This document shows, piece by piece, positions 60,182-64,000 of a stretch of 64,000 nt of DNA. Source of the DNA: Natronosalvus hydrolyticus. Lineage in GTDB: Archaea > Halobacteriota > Halobacteria > Halobacteriales > Natrialbaceae. Both the position numbers and the translations under genes were made by a program. Each line of letters starts with the position of its first letter. The first letter of the stretch is position 1. The stretch spans positions 1 to 64,000 of the forward strand of contig JAOPJZ010000019.1 in NCBI GenBank assembly GCA_025517525.1, in the 5' to 3' direction. The notes below the pieces were generated by a model. That model had not been told where the DNA came from. It did no database searches and worked only from the letters and a program-made list of their open reading frames with translations.

Positions 60182-61547
60182 AGTAGTCCCTCCAGTTGTC
60201 GTGTGGCGGTTCCGTCAGTGGATGGTGATCGATCAGGCCCGCGGACTCGACGACCGGGAACGAGCTCTCGGCCAGTCGGACGGCGTCAAACGCCGGACTC
60301 TCCGCAAACACCGCGGCTTGCGGACGGTCGTGGACGAGTTGTTCCACCGTTCCCGCGGGCCGATGGCGAATCTCGCTGGTGCCGTCGCCGTCGAGGTCGA
60401 CGGCGCTGGCGTCCGACCAGTAGTTGCCCCGGTCGGAGTCGTTCCAGGCGATCTGCGCGGTCGTCGTCGCGAATGCCTGTTCGTCGTTTTCGATGAAGCT
60501 GTTGCCCGCGACGACCCCACCGCTCGAGCCGGCGGTCGCGTGAACGCCGACGCGGTTCTCGAGGACGAGGTTGTCGACGAGACGGTTTTGCTGGGCGTTG
60601 TAGATGTAGAACCCGTTACCGTTGGCGACGACGGCGTTCCCGCGGATCTCGCTGCGTTCGACGTCCTTGAGGAGAATGCCGTGGGCGCTGGTGCCGTCGT
60701 TATTCGCGGCGACGTTGTCGACGAGCGTGATGTTCTCTGAAACCATCAACGCGAAGCCGACGTCGTTGTTCGCGGCGACGTTCCCTTCGAGTCGGTTGTC
60801 GTTCGAGTACATGTAGTGGACGCCGTAGCGCATCTCCCACATGGTGTTGTTCTCGGTGAGCACGCCCTCGGCCCACGAGTAGTAGATGCCGTCCCGAACG
60901 GTGGTGATGTAGTTGTCGCGCAACACGGCGTCGTCGGCGTCCCAGAGGTGGATGCCGTTGCCGCGGTCGGTGAACGGGAAGACGTCTTCCCGTCCGGCGA
61001 TCATCGACCCCTCGACGGTGACGTCCGAAACGCCGTTGATCCAGACGCCGAAACTGACGTCAGTGAGTCGGACGTCCGTCACGGTCGCTCCGGTACCGTT
61101 GACGAAGACTCCAGCGTGTTCGCCGCGACGTTCGTGGCCCGTGTCGCGTATCCAGACGCCTTCGAGCGTGACGTTCGGGGCTTCGATCGTGACGATGGTT
61201 CCCTCGCCCCCGCCGTCGATGACGGCGCCGTCTCGCTCGGCTGCCGCAATCGTCACGCCCTCCGTCTCGACGGTGACGTGTTCCTCGAAGGTACCCTCGA
61301 GGACGACGGTGTCACCCGGCTGGGCGGCGTCGAGTGCCGCCTGCACGGAGTTGAATTGGTCGCCGTCGAGGGTCGCGACGCTAGGTTCGGTGGGTTCGTC
61401 GACATCGTGAATGTCGGGGACGTCGGGCGTCCATTCGCTGGCGCTTTCGGTACCGTCGGACGCTCCCGTCGCGGCGACGAGCGCCGTGGCGAGGAGCACC
61501 GCCAGGACGATTACGGCGAGACCGGCGAACCAGGCGTCGGTTCTCAC
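60162..61547 (-). CDS. nosD: NosD, secreted right-handed beta-helix maturation protein
   Basis: A 461-residue exported protein. Signal or anchor helix ~8-30 (FAGLAVIVLAVLLATALVAA), then parallel beta-helix repeats from ~65 to ~400 (NSVQAALDAAQPGDTVVLEG; DNYITTVRDGIYYSWAEGVL; NNDVGFALMVSENITLVDNV). NosD works with NosF and NosY in CuZ assembly of nitrous oxide reductase on the outer face of the membrane. Overlaps the next upstream gene by 4 bp. Length is normal. Confidence 0.93.
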   Translation of the reverse strand: MRTDAWFAGLAVIVLAVLLATALVAATGASDGTESASEWTPDVPDIHDVDEPTEPSVATLDGDQFNSVQAALDAAQPGDTVVLEGTFEEHVTVETEGVTIAAAERDGAVIDGGGEGTIVTIEAPNVTLEGVWIRDTGHERRGEHAGVFVNGTGATVTDVRLTDVSFGVWINGVSDVTVEGSMIAGREDVFPFTDRGNGIHLWDADDAVLRDNYITTVRDGIYYSWAEGVLTENNTMWEMRYGVHYMYSNDNRLEGNVAANNDVGFALMVSENITLVDNVAANNDGTSAHGILLKDVERSEIRGNAVVANGNGFYIYNAQQNRLVDNLVLENRVGVHATAGSSGGVVAGNSFIENDEQAFATTTAQIAWNDSDRGNYWSDASAVDLDGDGTSEIRHRPAGTVEQLVHDRPQAAVFAESPAFDAVRLAESSFPVVESAGLIDHHPLTEPPHDNWRDYYANHDH

Positions 61548-62413
61548 GAGCGTTCACCTCTCGTGTCGATCGCGTCAGCGTCGCTCGAGTCCGTGCGCCG
61601 AGTCTGCGGTGCCTCGAATTCGTCGGCCGGCGCGTGGAATGTCCCTGAAGGGTGGTCGTCGCCAGCAGGCTGGTTGTCGGTGGACTCATCTTCCCGGCGG
61701 CGAAGCCGGCGTCGGCCGCGCTCGAGGCTCGCTCGAGCCAGTTCGGGCACGTCACCAAGCGTCGCCTCGGAGTCGCGCAAGAGGAACGCGACGACGAGGA
61801 GGCCGATCGCGGCGATCGTCAGGTAGCCACCCGGGCCGAACCAGGCGGTGCCGCTGATGTTCGCGATTTCGTATGGGCCGAGCACCGGCGGCGTGAAGCC
61901 GTCGACGCCTCGTAGCGGCGCGTCCGGATCCAGCGAGTGGCCGACCTGGTGGAGTCGGTACTGGATGATGGCGAACATGCCGGCGAAGACGGCGATCGTC
62001 CCGGCCAGCTGGCAGGTCAGGCCGAGTTTGAGCTTCCGGATGGTCGGCGCTAGTGCGACGAACACGCCGGCGGCAGCCACCGCGATGAACGGGAGCGGGC
62101 CGAACGACCACTCGGGGACGGCGACGGCCTTCTCGTGAACCGCATAGTTGGGCTCGAGGAACACCGGATCCGGGAAGTAGAATCCGACGTAGTGGTTGAG
62201 CAGTTGTACCTCCGCGTACTCCCCGCCGAGACGCGGATAGGCGTACAGTTCGACCGGCAGCGCCCGACCGGGATACTGCGGCGCGGTCAGCGTAATTCGC
62301 CACATCGGGAGGGCGATGGCGAGCAACAGCAGCGCCGCCGCTATGAGCGGGAGGGCCCGCCGGAGTTCGGTCAGGCGCGAGGCGATCGTCGCGAGTCGTC
62401 CGGATCGGGCCAT
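61544..62413 (-). CDS. multi-span membrane protein of the nos operon, unknown function
   Basis: A 289-residue protein with five probable membrane helices: ~21-41, ~110-130, ~136-156 and ~196-216 are clear. An outside loop contains VQLLNHYVGFYFPDP and LPVELYAYPRLGGEYAEV. The tail (~225-289) is polar and acidic. It stands 6 bp after nosZ and overlaps nosD by 4 bp, so it belongs to the operon. It is not NosR; similar haloarchaeal ORFs occur beside nosZ, and a role in electron or copper delivery is a guess. Confidence 0.75.
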   Translation of the reverse strand: MARSGRLATIASRLTELRRALPLIAAALLLLAIALPMWRITLTAPQYPGRALPVELYAYPRLGGEYAEVQLLNHYVGFYFPDPVFLEPNYAVHEKAVAVPEWSFGPLPFIAVAAAGVFVALAPTIRKLKLGLTCQLAGTIAVFAGMFAIIQYRLHQVGHSLDPDAPLRGVDGFTPPVLGPYEIANISGTAWFGPGGYLTIAAIGLLVVAFLLRDSEATLGDVPELARASLERGRRRLRRREDESTDNQPAGDDHPSGTFHAPADEFEAPQTRRTDSSDADAIDTRGERS

Positions 62414-62419
62414 CGGGAA

Positions 62420-64000
62420 TCAGTCCTCCGGTTCGACCAGGAGCCGCGAGCGCATCTCGAGGTGGAGCGCGCTGCAGAAGTACGCACAGTATATCCAGTA
62501 GACGCCCGGCTTGTCGGCCGTGAACGTCACCTTGCGGGTCTCCTGCGGTGCGGTCTTGACGTTGATGTCGTACTGTGGAATCGCCAGGGAGTGGACGATG
62601 TTCTCGCTGGTTTCGATGTTCGTCGTCGTGATCTCGACCTCGTCACCCTCCTGGACGGTGATGTCCTGGAAGCCGAACTGGTTTCGCTGGTTGATCATGC
62701 GAACCTCGACTCGGCCGTCCTCGCGGGTGATGTCGTCCTCGCCGCCGGCGACTGGCTCGAGCGCGAGGTCGTCCGGATCGTACACGGTCTCGGGGTTGAT
62801 GTTGTCTCGGTGGACGATCGTCGCGTCGTGCGGTTCGGGGTAGGTTGGCGTGTCCTTGACGAGTTCCATCCCTTCCTCGTCGTCGCCGATGTAGATCAGC
62901 TGGTCGTTCACGGGGAACGTCGGGCCGACCGGGAGGAAGCGGTCGAGGGACTGTTTGTTCAGCGAGATCAGCCAGTCGCCTTTCGGATCCGAGGAGAACG
63001 ACTGGGAGGCGTTCAGGTGGCCAGGGTTGTAGTGGACGTCGATCTTTTCGATGACCGCATCCTCGCTTCGGGGCTCGGATTCGACTGCAGCCTCGATGTC
63101 CCACTTGACGATCTGCGAGTCGACGAACAGCGACGTGTAGGCGTGGCCGCGCTCGTCGTATCGGGTGTGCAACGGCCCCATGCCGACCTGGGGCTGCCCG
63201 ACGATGGCGTCGTTCGGGTCGCCGACCTCGCCGAGGAGGTCGAGTTCCATGATCGTACACGTGTTGTCGAGTTTGCCGGACGCGATCGCGTACGTGCCGT
63301 CGGGCGTGACGGTCACGCCGTGGGGGTTCGAGGGCACGTCGACGTACCGAACGATCGGGCGGTCGGCGTTGTTGAGCGGACTGTCTTTCGTCCCGTCGAT
63401 GACCGGCACCCCGTTTATCTCCTCGTAGTCGCCGTTGTCGAGGGCCTCCTCAATCGCTGGCATGTCGAAGGCGGTGACCCAGTCCATATCCGCCTGCGTC
63501 ATCTCTCGCTCGGTGACGCCCTCCTCGCTGTTGTAGGAGGTCGAGAAGAACCAGCGGCCGTTCTTCCCGGAGTCGCCGTTGTCGAGGTTGCCGCTGACTT
63601 TTACGTCGAAGACGGGGTTCATCGTCTCGGGGTCGACGGCCGAGAGCACCGAGGTGTACGCGCTCGGGTCGTCGAGGTCGCGCCCGTCGTTGGGCATCGG
63701 GACGCGGAACTCGCCGACGCCGAAGATGTACTTCGTGTCGGGCATCAGCGCACAGGCACCGTGGGTGCCCTGCTGGTTCGGCAGGTCGACGATCGCATCG
63801 GTTTCGAAGTATTTTAGACAGATCCGGGCCAGTCGGCCATTGGCCTTGTCGTTGACGAACAGCCATCGGCCGTCGTACTCGTTGTCCGTCTGGCTCACTC
63901 GCGGGTGGTGAACGTCACCCCAGGTGTAGCCGCCGGCATCCTCGAGCATCTCCCGAGTCTCGTCGTCGTAGCCGTAGCCGCGCGCTCCCTCGAGGTTGAA
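62420..64000 (-). CDS. nosZ: nitrous oxide reductase, C-terminal part (runs off the window)
   Basis: The frame continues past the right edge: codons up to 64000 read FNLEGARGYGYDDETREM, matching NosZ. The 526 codons present include GYTWGDVHHPRVSQTDNEY (CuZ histidines), GPLHTRYDERGHAYTSLFVD, VHYNPGHLNASQSFSSDPKG and YPEPHDATIVHRDNI. The C-terminal cupredoxin domain has the binuclear CuA site GVYWIYCAYFCSALHLEMRS (CxxxC, H, M). It reduces N2O to N2 outside the membrane at the end of denitrification. It heads the operon nosZ-ORF-nosD-nosF-nosY-nosL. Confidence 0.97.
   Translation of the reverse strand, partial: FNLEGARGYGYDDETREMLEDAGGYTWGDVHHPRVSQTDNEYDGRWLFVNDKANGRLARICLKYFETDAIVDLPNQQGTHGACALMPDTKYIFGVGEFRVPMPNDGRDLDDPSAYTSVLSAVDPETMNPVFDVKVSGNLDNGDSGKNGRWFFSTSYNSEEGVTEREMTQADMDWVTAFDMPAIEEALDNGDYEEINGVPVIDGTKDSPLNNADRPIVRYVDVPSNPHGVTVTPDGTYAIASGKLDNTCTIMELDLLGEVGDPNDAIVGQPQVGMGPLHTRYDERGHAYTSLFVDSQIVKWDIEAAVESEPRSEDAVIEKIDVHYNPGHLNASQSFSSDPKGDWLISLNKQSLDRFLPVGPTFPVNDQLIYIGDDEEGMELVKDTPTYPEPHDATIVHRDNINPETVYDPDDLALEPVAGGEDDITREDGRVEVRMINQRNQFGFQDITVQEGDEVEITTTNIETSENIVHSLAIPQYDINVKTAPQETRKVTFTADKPGVYWIYCAYFCSALHLEMRSRLLVEPED

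Noticed and set aside
62135..63817. 560-codon plus-strand frame opposite nosZ
   Set aside because: Antisense shadow with valine- and arginine-rich composition; NosZ motifs are on the minus strand.
57667..64000. Complete denitrification island
   Set aside because: Only nos genes are visible; no nitrate, nitrite or nitric oxide reductase lies in the window.

Overview
The window is chromosomal DNA of an extremely halophilic archaeon (class Halobacteria). The evidence is the very acidic proteome, high GC with frequent ctcgag, leaderless promoters with TATA boxes about 25 bases before the start codon, Tat-type signal peptides, a CetZ tubulin, a haloarchaeal RNA polymerase epsilon-type protein, LysW-dependent arginine synthesis, and several gene families known mainly from haloarchaea. 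A member of the Natrialba/Natrinema group is plausible, but the genus cannot be fixed from this sequence alone.

Layout. 1-14.1 kb is mostly housekeeping: seryl- and arginyl-tRNA synthetases, a PhoU/TrkA-C protein, a methyltransferase, an RNA polymerase epsilon-type protein, NAD kinase, a KaiC-like ATPase, a phosphoesterase, an XPD/DinG helicase and a chemotaxis transducer. 14.1-16.6 kb holds a 2'-5' RNA ligase-type protein flanked by two copies of a palindromic repeat, and a membrane-anchored winged-helix protein. 17.0-26.2 kb is a complete arginine pathway: argG-argH, then argW-argX-argC-argB-argD-argE-argF with overlapping start and stop codons.

26.2-34.2 kb, on the minus strand, is the most distinctive accessory locus. 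It carries five secreted proteins with SipW/TasA-type signal peptides (one with an inserted von Willebrand A domain), a Sec11/SipW-type signal peptidase and an acidic membrane-linked protein. Two DUF7344-type regulators and a membrane zinc-ribbon protein follow on its upstream side. I interpret it as a secreted fibre or surface-filament system with its own peptidase. Two of its genes share a 5' leader whose paired hairpins show compensatory base changes.

37.5-49.4 kb holds an AT-rich island, a small membrane protein, threonine aldolase, a sensor kinase, a 713-residue protein with a possible degenerate CHAT fold, a class V aminotransferase, an M29 aminopeptidase whose 3' end seeds a four-copy tandem repeat, a fasciclin protein and a DUF418 protein. 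49.6-53.2 kb is decaying DNA, with a halolysin-type protease gene broken by one in-frame stop, a frameshifted small gene and MITE-like palindromes. 53.4-57.6 kb has cetZ, tRNA-Arg(UCU), nicotinate phosphoribosyltransferase and small proteins. 57.7-64.0 kb is a nitrous oxide reductase operon (nosZ, a membrane ORF, nosD, nosF, nosY, nosL) on the minus strand, with nosZ running off the right edge.

Two families of dispersed palindromic elements (about 75 bp and about 86 bp) lie at gene ends throughout. All names rest on motif and family recognition by eye; no database search was run.
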